A DNA stretch of 64,000 bases from Litoditis marina. Its lineage: Eukaryota; Nematoda; Chromadorea; Rhabditida; Rhabditidae. Position numbers and translations under genes: made by a program. The stretch lies in NCBI GenBank assembly GCA_964036275.1, contig OZ038440.1:5431690-5495689 (forward strand). Direction: 5' to 3'. This document shows positions 1 to 13,000 of this stretch, piece by piece; the first letter of the stretch is position 1; each line of letters starts with the position of its first letter. Below the pieces are notes generated by a model. It did not search any database and was not told where the DNA came from. It saw nothing but the letters and a program-made list of their open reading frames with translations.

Positions 1-3000
1 TCTTCTATTGGAATCACGAGCGGAAAGTGTTTGATAAGGTTGGTTTCATCATGCTTGCTTTTTTTGTTTTGCTTATGTATCTGTCATGTCTGAACAATAA
101 TGTGATCAAGTTATTGCCATGTGCAGAATTATGGCTACCACTGGATGTTTGAACAACATATCGGCAGTTTTTTGAGTGTTCAGGTTGTAGTTGTTGAAGC
201 TTGTAGAAAACATGGAAAAAAATAGAAGAGAAGTCATGCCACGTAACAGTTGTTTTTGGTTGGATATCTCCATCTCCACTCCCTATATTGATTTTCCAGT
301 AAAGTTGTGCAAATAGCCAGAAAACTTCCAAAATAGGTTTTAATTTCCCCAAATTTAGAAGAATTGGCCTATTTCTGTTATAAACCTTTGGCGAAAACTG
401 GCATATTTGATATTTCTGCAGTCACTTTTTACTGGTGTATAGCCTACTTCTTTTGCAGACACATTCCAGTAAAGTTGTCCGAATAGTCAGAAAAACTCGG
501 AAAACGAACTACTTTTTTGACAAAAACGGAAAAATTTTATTTTTTATTTTATTTTAACATTTTCAAATCTAAAAACGGACTACTTTTTGTTGAATAGTCA
601 GACCTTACTGGCGTATGTTTGCAGATACCAGCGTGTGCAGATCTCAGAAGAAGAGAGCGCAGCCATGGAAGCTCGTTTGGCAGAAGAAAAGAAGCGAAAA
701 CAAGTTCTCGAGGCTACATTCGAACAGATGCGCATGGAAAACGCCGAACGAAATCGCATTGAGGCCGAACGGCTCAAGGTACGGAGGTTATTGAATTTAT
801 AATAATAATAATAATAATAATAGTATAATTAGTTTGTATCCGACATTTCTTAGTCATGCGATAAGAAATTTGAAAAGCTTAGTACAATATAGCGATTATA
901 TTGCTATGCTTTTCGGATAACCACGAAAAAGAGAGCTGTTGATTATGTATGGTGACTTGTTTAGTACATGTACAATACACTCGAAACATTCATTATTACT
1001 ATCAAAATACGATCATGCGGGAAAGGTTATCAATGTTTGTGATGTAGTTGTAGATTTCAATCAATTTACTTACGTGAGTCCTAAGCCCCTAAGCCCTCAC
1101 ACTAACACCCTGCACCATATGGGGGTCCCGAATTAAGTTCGTCCCGTTTGTAGCCATACACCAGCAAGGTCCGACTATTCTACAAAAATGAGTTTATTTT
1201 CAGAAATTTCAGATGTACAAGTTTAAAGTAATGATTTTTGCGTTTTTCATAGAAAATAGCCTGATTCTTCTCGTTTTCTACGAAAAGGTAGCCCGTTTTT
1301 TTTTATTTGGCTACTTGGACAACCTTACTGGGGCCCCTCTACGGACAGTCCATCTACGATTGATATTGATATTATGTAATTGTATGAATGATTCACAATA
1401 AAGTGACAAACGGATGAAATAGGCCGTACGCAAATTTATTTGTTTATTCAACTTTACATTTGTATGCTTACAGCGCTTCGAGGAGGAAGTACAACTGCGT
1501 GAGAAGGAAGAAGCCAGATTGAGACAGGAGCAAGAAGAGTTGGAACAGACACAAGCTATGGACACCACGGAAAACGTTACCGCTCGGGATATTCTGTTAG
1601 TTCAGTTTTACAGCACCTGTGGCCGTAACCACCGATAATTTATCCTCTCCTGGGAGCGTTTTTAGGCTCCCGGGAGAGCAAATTTGGGAGATTTCGCTTC
1701 CGGAAGAAGGGCCAATTATTGGTGGATACGGTCACGGGAGGGGTCAAACTACAATTTTCTCTGTAATCTTTTGCTTCAACTTCAATTCAGAAACCGTATT
1801 TGTCAGATTTGTCTTATTTCCCGCTCGTTTGAATAATCAAATCTGAACAGAACTAAATATCAAGAATGACCTATATTTTCTGGTTAATAATACAGTAATA
1901 ATCAAAATGAGTCTAAATTCGGGATAGTACAATTATAACTTGGATTAATTTATACTATTCGTTTTTCAGTTCAATTTTAATTTTTCTATGTTCCAGGGGT
2001 CCTGTGACTACTTTCCAACGGGATCGTCTGCCGACCCCGCCTCCTCGACCGCAGGATTCGAACGCATGGTAAGCGGGCATACACCAATAAGGGACGACTA
2101 TTTGACAAAATACTCTTTTTCAATTCAATTATTTGGAAATCAAAGATTTTGCATCAACAATAGACAGTTTTTTGTTTGTTTTAGGCGTAAAAGTAGAACT
2201 TTACTGGGCTATTTGTGCGGGGGGATATCTTAATTGTAGTTTGATCTATTATTTGATGTTGTCTTCTTTTGTATTCTGACCCATTCAACTCCAGTTCCAA
2301 GCCTTGTGTTGAAAATAGACTACTCTCCAATAAGAAAAGCCTTTGTTTGGTTGAATTGCAAATCTTGAACTGTAGGAAACTTATGCACTTTGCATCACGT
2401 AGATCAAAAATACTCTCACCTTCGATAAGTGGGAACTTTTCCTGACTTTTTTGTCAATGCTGCCAATGTATTGCCATATAAACGTTAAAAGCCTGAACAG
2501 CCTAGCAGGTAACACCATTCCAAGTAGGTGGCTAAGTTTATTTTTACATTCAATTTACCTTTTTCTTCTACTATTTCCGTTGTGTATAGGTCGTTCGACA
2601 CTCCCGTCTTCACTTCCTCAGCCCCGTCTGCGACGGTGGCCCCGCCCACTTCTGATCGACTGGCCAGTCTGAATCGCCTGTTGCAACATGTTGGTTTCGT
2701 TTGATCTCATTTGATTCACAAACGAATAATTATAGGTCTGGTTGGGATATGGTTGGCATACACTCACACTCACGGCAGGCTGGACTCACTCCCAAACAAC
2801 CGGGACCCCCCTCGTATCGCATTAAAACAGATAAAATGAAAATTTTAATAAATTTCAAAATTAAAAACTACTGGGATCCCCCTTCATCCGCCAAAAAGGT
2901 CCGGGACCCACCGGCTAATGCAAGACATTGTAAGTGTATGATGATTGGTTTAAATGCGAGTATTTCTTCACGAGTCTCACCCACTTTTCATAGTGGTTCG

Positions 3001-5990
3001 AGAGGTTGAAGAATGATCTAAAAATATGGGTCATTTCGTGTTTCATCTAAGTTGTGAGAAATAGTATTTGTTCACAGGTGGACAGTTCTCTGACACGGGG
3101 CACTCATGACAGTCTGGTGGATGTGGTGGCGGAACACGGCCGCGTCTCTCTCTCCCAAATAGCCACTGCTGCTACCACCATGGATGTGAGTAGGGGGAAC
3201 TATTGGGTTTAATGGTAGGATTGTTTGGCTGAACCGTACTTCAAATTACAGAAAAAGTCACGCCAATAAAGACCGGGAAAAGTCGAAGACACAAAAACGA
3301 GTGAAGGCGACAAAGTTTGCATCTATATCAGAATATTTTCATATAGGTTTGTAGCTCAAAACCCAATTTGAATGGAAAAATTCACGTTATAGGATTCGGA
3401 AACAGTACTAAAAAGAAACTATTCTGAGCGACAACTCCCGACTCGTCCATCTTTTACGTTGAATTGGTATTATTCTTTAGGAAGACGAGGCATCTAATCC
3501 CGAACCCGTGGTTCGCTTTGCTGACCCCTGTGAACGACATGGAGTTGTATTTACAAAAGAGTAGGTTAATTTAGATTTGATTCGAATTAAATTGGTGTAC
3601 GTATTTTCATATTTGTTGTTTCACTTCGCATAGTTTCGAAGCGGTGATCATATAATATTATCGTCAAAACGTCTTCTTTTGCAGTAGTAGTACAGTTGAT
3701 TCCTCATGGTGGACATTCGGATGTTCTGAGACATAGAGCTAGTCAAATTCCAGAAACAACAGTAAAACCAGCTGACGACGAATTGACTGTGAAAATGCAT
3801 TCCTGTCTTACCCTAAATGCCTCAGAGTTTGTGACTTTTTCAAACAGGGGGGTTTTGCTCCCCCCCCCCCCCTCAGCCATTATGAGGGGGTTTTGCCCTT
3901 AATTTAGAAAATCGCTAAATCAGACAATTTTTGAGGGGGGGGGGGGGTTTGCCCAAATCTTCGGACCAAAAACAGGGGGGGGGGGGGTTCTCAAAACGCT
4001 GAGCATTTAGGGTATGATTCCTGTCGTATGTCCTTTGTTTCACTAATTTTGTGTTTATTCTGAAATCTCACCTGTCTCAGATCAGTCTCGTCGCCTGTTG
4101 TGGAGCCTGAGAATGTGTCGGATGAATTCTTCGAAGTTGGTGTAGACGATGTCAGGTCGAGACAACGCCAGCTCAGAGAACAAGTGTCAGTGAGACAGGG
4201 TTACACCTTTCACAAACTCGCGTTACGCCCACGTTTTATTTAGATCACATACTCCAGTACATTTGTGCGAATAGTCACAAAAATTTAACAAACGGCCTAC
4301 TGTTCCGCCTATATCTACCATCACAGGGTTATTTAAATGGAAAACAGATTTCTTTTCATAGATATTACTGGTGTGTGGAAGACGGTTGCATTTCACCTCT
4401 GAATTGTTCATATTCATAGGTATGCCGTATGCATTATTATCGGAAACCACCCGATATGTATTTTCAGACGCCAGCAAACACAGCGAGCCCTACTGCCTCG
4501 CAGTTTCATCGAGAAGAAGAATCGTGATTTGAAAATGGCGGCCTACAAGAATACTGTACTTCGTTTCATTGTTGGCAGCCGGGTTGTGCAGGCAAACTTT
4601 CACAGTAACGAGCCAGGTAAGCATGTTTTGTTAGTCGTATCTCCTTTCTACATATGATAAAATTATGTAAATCTAGTATGACTTGAACGGTACTCTTATT
4701 TGATCACGATTTGTTAGAAAATTTCAATTTTGACGTGCGCCACAGTAATATGTAATTGCAAAAAAGACCCAATAACAGTCTTCATTCATCCACACATAGG
4801 ATTTAATATTATCGGAAAGATTAACTATTTTCGCCAACGAAAAGGCGGAAGGGTACTGTATATCTCACATTCCGCTGTGTACGCACGCATGTATTCGATT
4901 CCAAGCTTGCTGAATATGTTCTCTAATAGCGCAGTTGCTCGCGCCCTGCTACGGAACTTTTGCTGCAGGTTCGATACCGGCGAGAGACTGAAATTTATAA
5001 ATTTGGCACCCACTATATCCTATTGCAGCCAGTCGCATCTTCGAGTTTTTCTCGTCTATTCTCTCGTCTCCCGTGCCCTTCACACTCTCCTTCGCCCTGA
5101 ATTGTCCCATCGAACAGTCGGAGACCAAGAATCTGATCGACGCCGAGTTGTCCCCGAAGACTACGCTCTTCGTCAAGTTCAAGTCTGCCGCTTCCGTTGA
5201 TATTGGTTGGTATCAATGATTCACCAGACTAAAACGGACTTCAGTTCAAATATGTGAAAACGGATGACTATCTGCACAATACAATGTTGATGGAGTATGG
5301 TTTTCATGGTTCGGCATTAAATACAGAATGTCGCAATGGGGGTTATTATCAGACACCAGTAGTGCATTAGGAATTGGAGCTTGACTTTATGAGCGGTCGG
5401 TTTCTATTGGGTAACTATCGCTAAGTAAATAGGTTGAGTTACAAGTTATTTGAATGATTTTCAAAATGATGACTGAATATTATAGGAACGGTGCTGAAAA
5501 CCGGAGGAGAAGTGAAGGTTTGCTCGCAACAGGAAGCAGATGAACACAGCGCACAATGGTGAGAAATCTCTTCTTTTCGCAAAGGCAGTAGTATTCTCAA
5601 ATATTGTTTTTATTAGTGTTATAATGAGGAAGATTTCTATTTACACGAGGACAATAGCTATGGTATATGAAATAGTTAGAGAGTAGCTCTCATTTCAGAA
5701 AGAATTTGAGCGTAATATTGGTATGAACTTAATATTCAAAAATGTATATCATTGGCATATCATTTTCCGAGATATCACTTTTATATTTACTAATACATTT
5801 AAATAATTATACATTGTAATAGTAATACGTTTGTTGCAGGCTATCCTCGAATTCGGTGTTCCATCCGTATACCGGAGTGACCGTTCCGGACGATCCCCGC
5901 CCCCCGGTTTCCAAGAGAATGGGAACTGACTCCTCCGCTCAACACCAACCACCCCCCAAGTCAGCGGGACCTAAATGGCTCAAGAAGTAA
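1..5990 (+). CDS. ASPSCR1/TUG-like UBX-domain protein, 3' part (5' end outside window)
   Basis: Exons: 1-38 (partial), 625-778, 1474-1595, 1997-2068, 2590-2689, 3078-3185, 3481-3560, 4081-4185, 4468-4616, 5029-5205, 5486-5558, 5840-5990 (stop TAA); all phases fit and give about 442 residues. The first exon ends in SIGITSGKCLIR, like the end of the N-terminal ubiquitin-like domain of mammalian TUG. A Glu/Arg-rich coiled coil (exons 2-3) and a Ser/Pro linker follow. Exon 7 carries the family motif DEFFEVGVDDVRSR. Exons 8-9 encode the UBX fold (LRFIVGSRVVQANFHSNEP to TTLFVKFKSAASVDIG). The C-terminus GPKWLKK matches the family tail. In the family the UBX domain binds the p97/CDC-48 ATPase, and mammalian TUG tethers GLUT4 vesicles; a p97 adaptor role here is inference. 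As in other TUG proteins, no canonical FPR loop is visible. Introns hold several MITEs and a SINE. Confidence 0.88.
296..440. mobile_element. ACACCAGTAA-terminus MITE, copy 1
   Basis: Left end ccagtaaagttgtgcaaata and right end ttactggtgtat are inverted. Family members share termini ACACCAGTAA and inner blocks of cggactactttt. Confidence 0.55.
461..618. mobile_element. ACACCAGTAA-terminus MITE, copy 2, abutting exon 2
   Basis: Left end attccagtaaagttgtccga, right end cagaccttactggcgtatg. The right end is followed within 6 bases by the exon 2 acceptor of the UBX gene (exon starts 625). Confidence 0.65.
1155..1331. mobile_element. ACACCAGTAA-terminus MITE, copy 3
   Basis: Left end catacaccagcaaggtccga, right end ggacaaccttactgg; in intron 2 of the UBX gene. 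Confidence 0.55.
3799..4025. mobile_element. G-tract foldback element with 9-bp flanking repeat
   Basis: The direct repeat ATTCCTGTC flanks it (3799-3807 and 4017-4025). Termini TTACCCTAAATGC and GCATTTAGGGTA are inverted. The inside carries a C-run at about 3861 and three G-runs. It lies in intron 6 of the UBX gene. Confidence 0.65.
4247..4377. mobile_element. ACACCAGTAA-terminus MITE, copy 4
   Basis: Left end actccagtacatttgtgcga, right end tattactggtgtgtgg; in intron 7 of the UBX gene. Confidence 0.5.
4836..5013 (+). mobile_element. tRNA-derived SINE, copy 1
   Basis: It carries a box A-like stretch (TAGCGCAGTTGC at 4927) and a box B (GGTTCGATACC at 4969), and ends in gaaatttataaatttggcac. 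The same layout with about 80 percent identity recurs at 12730-12914. It lies in intron 8 of the UBX gene, ending just before the next exon. Confidence 0.65.
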
Positions 5991-7069
5991 AATGGGTTGT
6001 TGTAAGTAGTTTAATCATTTGATACTAAATATGTAATGTGATTTAATTTTAAACGGCACGCATGTTTCATCCCTAGATTCTGGTTTGGCGACTGTTCTGA
6101 GAGATATCTGCGGTTAGAAATGATTTTCAGCAAAAGTTGTTTCCCGATATTTATTTTACATTGTTTTACTTGCCCTGTTTGGTCTGTTCACCTGCTGAAT
6201 GCATGATTATCCCGCAGCGTAATTGTAGTCCGATTGTTCCAGACTTTTGAGCTCATTTTTCGTTTGTCTTTTATCTCGGTTTTTGGTGGAAATGTGTTAC
6301 TGGCTACAGGTATCGTACAATTGAGATGGTAATAAATCGAGTTTCGGCGATGTTCTGTTTTTTTTCTTCGGTGTGGTTGAAAAACTGAAATAGTGAACAA
6401 ATCTAGTAATTCACATTCCTGAACACGCAAAAAAAATGAAAGTAATTCCAACAAAAAAGTAGTCCCACCATTTTTTGTACTTTGTAGTTTGCTCGCACAA
6501 AATATCAATATCGTGTCCGGCCAATGATGCATCTTTTGTCACCTGGATCATCTTTCTTCTCAAGTTTATTTTGATTTAATGTTCTCTCTAATGGTGCTCT
6601 AATTTTGTGTTGAACTATTGGGTATTTGAAAGTTGAATTATGATCTGTCCAAATATACGCATTTTCAAATGTTCCTAAGCATCAAATTTTTGTATCAGAA
6701 AAATTTATTCAGCAATTCTATTATCATGATCTTCGATGTTTCAACTAGTATCTTTTGAAAAGTTGTGAAACATTTGGTTGCTTATCGCTGGCGAACTGTT
6801 TGCTCTTGTGTATTGATTTTGAACCGCAGCCAGCCAAGTTTCGTTTAGCCGATCATACATACATCAATAAACATGTATCACAGTTCTTTATTTTACTTTA
6901 TTTCATATTCAATTTTCAATACTCTGCATTTTCTTTTAATTTTGACAATGTTGTTTCGGAGGAAATATATGATGTTGTGAGACTATAATAATTGTGTTGA
7001 CTGGGTCCAAACTGACGGAAAACTATGTTTCAGGTAAAAGTATACCCTTTGTGGCCTTTGTATCTCGAA
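5991..7069. other. Intergenic region between UBX and receptor genes
   Basis: AT-rich. A possible poly(A) signal AATAAA is at 6331 for the UBX gene. No coding sequence or repeat family was recognised; it must contain the receptor promoter unless the two genes form an operon with a 1-kb spacer. Confidence 0.4.
7024..7033 (+). promoter_or_regulatory. Likely trans-splice acceptor of the nuclear receptor gene
   Basis: The sequence tatgtttcag ends at 7033, 36 bases before the first ATG, with no upstream coding exon found. It would be the spliced-leader acceptor or the end of a 5' UTR intron. Confidence 0.45.
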
Positions 7070-10000
7070 ATGAGTGAGTCGCCGACTGATCTGCCTTCCG
7101 TGGTTTGTTTCCGTTTCATTTTTTACAACTCTGAAGTTATTATCAGCCTGATTTTTTGATGACCTTTGTTCTGTAGTTCTCCGAAAAAGTAACCTATAGT
7201 TTTGTCAAATTACTTCAGACAAAGTGATATTTTACCTTGTAATTTTGGAGTTGAAAGAAAGCCTCGTACATTTTAGCATGAAATTAGTTATTTCCGTTTT
7301 CCAGTGTTCTGAATCGGCAGATTGTGCTGTTTGTGGAAAACCGGCTGACGGATGTAACTTCGGAGTCTACTCCTGTAGAGCATGCGCTGCCTTTTTCCGG
7401 TTAGTAACTCATAGTTTTATTCATTCATTCATTCATTCATTCAACAAATTCATGAACTCGAAACATAAAACATGCATGAACTATCGTATCACACGGTGTT
7501 CTCTAAACTACTTGCTTCATTTGCTTCTTGAACGAGAAAGGGGCTTCAGAGCCCAAAGAAACAATGTTAGGATAAGTTGAGGTCATGGTTATCACATTGG
7601 TAGTCTTACACTTCTCACAAAAAATTTTGAACCATTTTTTAGTAATCAAGTTCACGAAAACACATTGCACGTGAACGATTCATTACAGCGAATTGCGTTC
7701 GAAATTTTCCCTCTCGCAAGAAAAGTCTCGTTCTACCTAATCTAAATTGATGATCACTTTCTTACTGTTTCAGACGATGTGTTGTTCTACGGAAATCGTA
7801 CAAGTGTAAAAAGGGTGACGGAGGATGCCAAATGAACGAAAACCAGCGGGCGCTGTGCAGATATTGTCGATACCACAAGTGTCTAGAGGCTGGCATGAAG
7901 ATAGAAAGTAAGGCTTTCATTTTAGAACTCAAGGAAATCAGAATAAACATAAACATTGCATATTTGTAAGAAATCGGGATTAAAGAAGGACGATTATGTG
8001 GTCCAATCACAACACTTCAGTCCTTTAAACTCCAGTACATTTTTCAATTAGTTCAAAGGACCGTTGACACGGGATTGGTCCACATAATTGTCCTTCTTCA
8101 AGAACCGGAATTTTGGTATCTACCTTCATAAATTGTAAGGGTAATTACGAGGAAACCTGATAGTAATAACTTAGCAGTTTAGAAAAAAGCAATTTAGACG
8201 AAAATACATTTTCTTAGGTGGTGTCCTGGCAAGCGGAAGAACATAGGAATTTCGTGACCAGGGTTAAATCCGCAGTAAACCCGTAGTAAGGCGAACCCGT
8301 GGTAGATCCGCAGTAAACGTGCAGTAAACCCGCAGTAAACCCGCAGTAGATTCATAGTAAATTACTCACAAGTGCGTGTTTCGTGTGAAAACGCAATATT
8401 AAAACTCAAAAAATGAAGGGATAAACGTATCGGAGATTATACAAATCAGTTTCGAGAAAATGAGCAGATATTTTTTTCAAGTCTGACAGCTCAACTTTTA
8501 TTTCGATCGTTATGGTGAGTTACTGGCAACTGCATTTCTATAATATGAGTATGCAATCGTTTAAAATGGAACGAATTAACATTTTACTTAGCAAATCATG
8601 ATGGAAAACCATATATTGAAAATTTAAGAGAAGAACTTTCATGGTTGTTGCTCATAACTTCAATTTCTTCACCAAATCATGATTTTCGAGAAATGTGTTC
8701 AGATATCCTGATGTACAAATAATATTCATGCATATTGGAGAATTAAATGCATTTTCACCCTTAAAAACAAATTTTGAAAAAAAATATTCTCCGCCCTTTC
8801 TTAAGTACGGACTTTTCCATCACTAGTCGTTGAGGTTTGAGTTGATTTCGGTTTAATTACCCAAGTTTGAGGTACTTTTCGAGAACGGAAAGGTATCATA
8901 TTATACTTTGATGCTGATAGGATGCATAGAGCGCTCCTATTGCGTTAAATTAAACTGTTTTTTGAAAAAGTTTTATTTTAGATAATTTGTGGTAGATTTG
9001 AATACCAATTACTTTACTACGCATTTACTGCGGGTTTACTGCAGATTTACTGCCGATTTACCGCTGGTAGTACCGCGGTACTACCAGCGGTAAATCGGCA
9101 GTCAAACCGGGGTAGAACTGCAGTAACTTTGCTGTCAATTAGCGGTTTTTATTTCCCTGTGAAGGATAAATGATTGATAAATAACCAAACTATTCAGTCA
9201 TAAGAGTTTCATAACTATTAAAAACGGATGTACACTTTTTAGACATTCAACGGAACCGAGATGTACTGAAAACCTCGGAGCACTGCAAACGAAAACCTGT
9301 GAGTTAACGGATTCATTTTTAATTTTATAACTTATGCAAATATCAACTGTATAATCACGGACAAATTCAGTACTTTTCTATCAGGAAACTTGTACTTCCA
9401 CTCTTTTTCATGTCAATGTTGCTTCACAGTTTTATACTAAGAACTAAATAAAATAGTCACTCCAAAACATCATCGAGTATGAGCTTTCATTGCACGCTCT
9501 TAGAGGTTTTCTACAGTATCTCGTGTTCTCACGTGACAAGGTACTTCACTAGCAGTATACTGTAGGTTCCGCAGAGCAATGTGTTTCAGGGAAGACATAT
9601 ATGCACCCAGGCGTAGCTCATTTTGAACTGAGTACGTAGTCTACTCTGAAGTTGAAAACCGAGTTGTTTACCAAGGTTCGCCCCACCAAATTGGTCACTA
9701 GTTGATATCAAGTTGTGAAATCAAAGATTGGTGCACAATTGTGCACCAAGTTCTCGGTAAAAAGTCTGATCCTTGATTTACAACTTGGGTTTTCGGCGAA
9801 CCTTGGTAAACAACTCGGTTTTTAACTTCAGAGTAGAAGATCTCGGCACATTCATCCCATTCTGCGTCTCCTCAAACATACGCTATTTCTCTGCTCTTAC
9901 ATTCCGCCGGGATACGAGTGACGCGAAATAGTGAGGCAAAGCGAGAGACGCAGGATGGGATGAAGGTGCCGGGATCTTCTAGCATACGTACTCAGGTCAA

Positions 10001-13000
10001 TTTCAGATAGAAGAAATACCTTTTTTCGAGAACAGATTCTCTGACTTTATCCAAGCGCACATGGAAGAACTGAAGTGTCGATCTTTCACAGTGTTCAACA
10101 AGGTATGCTCGCACGCGGGGGGATTTGGATTGTAGTTTGATCAGAAGTACAAAGCGATTCCAAATTGTAGTTTGATCGGTGACACAAAGCAAAAGTTACT
10201 ATAGAGAAGGGTGACCAAATTTGAAATATGGTTTTATCTGAACACACAGCAGAGCTCTGTAGTTATCTTTTTTATTTATTTATTTGATACGCACAATGAG
10301 CGCTCAAAGAAAAACAACATTCATAGACAGTGCAAATATGGTTGATGTGATCTTATGACAGAAACTCGGCTGGATCGAACTACAATTATAGCAGAAGAGA
10401 AAGACTTGGAAAAAAAAATGTCGTCCTTCTCTCGACGCTTCCTACTATACTACAATTCAATTTAATAGTCACATACAGTGACCATTCTGAAGAGGCATCG
10501 TGCACTTTGTCATTGAACGTTTCCGAGTTCTGCTGTGTTTAGCAATTGACAAACAGTATATATAGTTTGTTCCACCCACTTATAACTTTCTACCTTGAAT
10601 AATTGAAGGATTACTGTAGGAGTACATCGATTGGTGAAACAGACTATATTATGACTCGACTAAAACACTCTCAGATCAAACTACGATTAAAAAAATTACA
10701 TTAAATTAGACTATTCACATAATGTATTCAATTATTTGTTCCAGTCGAGGACGAAACGTGCAACAGATGAGTCGGCTTTGATGATAATGCACAGTGCACT
10801 GATACAACATCGGAGCAATCAGAAGTATACGATCAAAGTCCGTTTCTATTGATCATCGAAGGTCTAAAAAACTAATATCAATAGCTTTTATGGCTATAAG
10901 ATCTCAACTGTAGTACTTCATCCATGCCGTATTTTTAATCTTCCCAAATATTTCCCCTATGAGAGCTGTGTGTTTAAAGAGTAGGTAAGTTTTACAAACG
11001 GGGGTTTTTACGATCCGGCCAAAAACCTGGTTCTGAGACATTGTTTTATACATATTTGAAATGTAGATAAATTTTTATGCCTTATTTTGTGTTCTAGTTC
11101 ATCCAAGTTTTGGACGTTGACTTTCTGTTCTCCATGTGGAAGGACAGTGCATTTCGAATGGCCGAGTGGTACATGAACTGCAACGAATTCGCCTCGTTGA
11201 ACTTGGAAGACAAGGTATAGTCTGTTCCATTCACTTGCGACCCGTTACATTATGCTTTCGAAACTTCAATGTTTCAATATACAGTTTCCGCAATTTTTCC
11301 AATTCTCGTTTCTGTTGGTATTCATCATGACTACTACCAAAGAAAATGTAATGGGAAATCACGTATAAGGAGGGACCAATAGCTTAATCTCGTGCACGCA
11401 ACTATTTGCTAATTTCGCAAACCAAACTACAAATACAACAACGCACTAAACGTTTTTTGCATTCTTAGTACGCTCCACCCACGTATAACTGTGAAAATAT
11501 TCTTTCAAAACTTCAACACAATGAAAGTTTCCGGAATTATTTTAATCTTTGTTCTGTTGGTAATTGGCGTCATCTGATGTGTTTGTAGTTTGGTCCCTTT
11601 ATTTTCGGTTGTAGTTTGCGACCTCTGCTAAGTGCGCAGATCAAAGTACCACTAAATCCGACTTCTGAATCATTTAAGGGCATTATGGTCCTACGTCGAA
11701 CCACAAAAAAGCTTTTGGCGATAACAACTACGTTATTAGTGAAGATTTTCTCTGCCCTATTTCGTTCACTTAAACACGCGTTTCGCTCTTGTCATGAGAT
11801 ATAATACTACACTATTTTTCAAAAGTTCGATGAAGTTATTCACACGAATTCAGTTTCTGATCTTCACGAATACCTGCGGAGTGTGGAAGAATCTAGAAAG
11901 AGCTCACATGTCCGTCGAACTTTTTGGGGAAAAGCTGAAAACCGAGAGGGTTAGTGGTGAATGAACGTTATTAATTACCTGATTTCAAAAACAAACTTCC
12001 TTTATGACTTATTTAATTCAAGTTTTGGTCAATCGACAGAATCGCAAATTATGCAAATTTTTCAACAATTCGTTTGAGACGTTATTACACGTTGCATTCG
12101 AGTAGGTCCAGTAGAAATTAATTCTAGAATTTTGTCTTTACGTATTAATTGGGTGGAAAATATTTGTAACTAACAACAAAATATTCAGATACTTCTGCAC
12201 AATGACGAGTTTGCGATGAATATGGATACAATTACTCTGGACATATCTAGCTGCTCTGAATACGATTCAGAATATTGGAAGAGGTTAGCAACGTTTCCGA
12301 ATTCCAGGCGGCAAATCTAGTTTCCATTTATCCAACAAAGACAGCAAAGGACTAAATCCACTGAACCATTTCACTAAACGCACGGGGCGGGCGTCGTTGA
12401 TTATCTGCCAAATGAGAGTTCTTCTGGTTAATCTCGCAACCGTTGCTGTTTTTCATATTAAAATACACATACCTGTAACTTTTTTAACATCCCAGTAACT
12501 TTTCTCATAATAAATAAGAATTTTCACAATGTCAACATAGTTAAGAGTAACTTTTTTTATTTATTTCACTAGTTGATTACGCATAATCGTACTTCATATT
12601 TCCTTCTATTTATAATAGACTATAGAAGTCTTGAATAGTTAAGTAAACCATGTTGAAACAATCGAACAATGTGGAAAACGACGTGACTGGAGACAGTATT
12701 CGCTACACCCAGACCTCAAATTATAGTCCTCGCTAACGAAAAGGCGGGAGAATACTGTATATCTCACTTTCCGCTGTGTACGTACACATGTGCTCGATTC
12801 CAGAACATGCCAGTTATGTAATCAAATAGATCAGTGGTTAGCGGCCTGCTACGAAACTTTTGCTCGCAGGTTCGATTCCGGTGGGAGACAGAAATTTATA
12901 AATTTGGCACCCACCATACGGCTTAAACGCAGTGCGATCAAACTACAAACACAGCAAAATAGAAAAACATATATAGTTTTGACGAGCGCTGCTCAGAGTA

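Noticed and set aside
1081..1105. Interstitial telomere-like repeat (taagcccctaagccc)
   Set aside because: Only two imperfect units; no TTAGGC array anywhere in the window.
1619..1846. 75-codon ORF after UBX exon 3
   Set aside because: The exon chain joins perfectly from 1595 to 1997 (ARDIL-GPVTTFQRD), and this ORF includes a short palindrome, so it is intronic.
4730..5200. 156-codon ORF on the plus strand
   Set aside because: It overlaps the SINE and reads the UBX exon in the wrong frame; the right frame gives SRIFEFFSSILSSPVPF.
12828..12886. Functional tRNA gene
   Set aside because: Box A and B are present but no seven-base acceptor stem closes, and a second copy with shared non-tRNA flanks shows it is a SINE.
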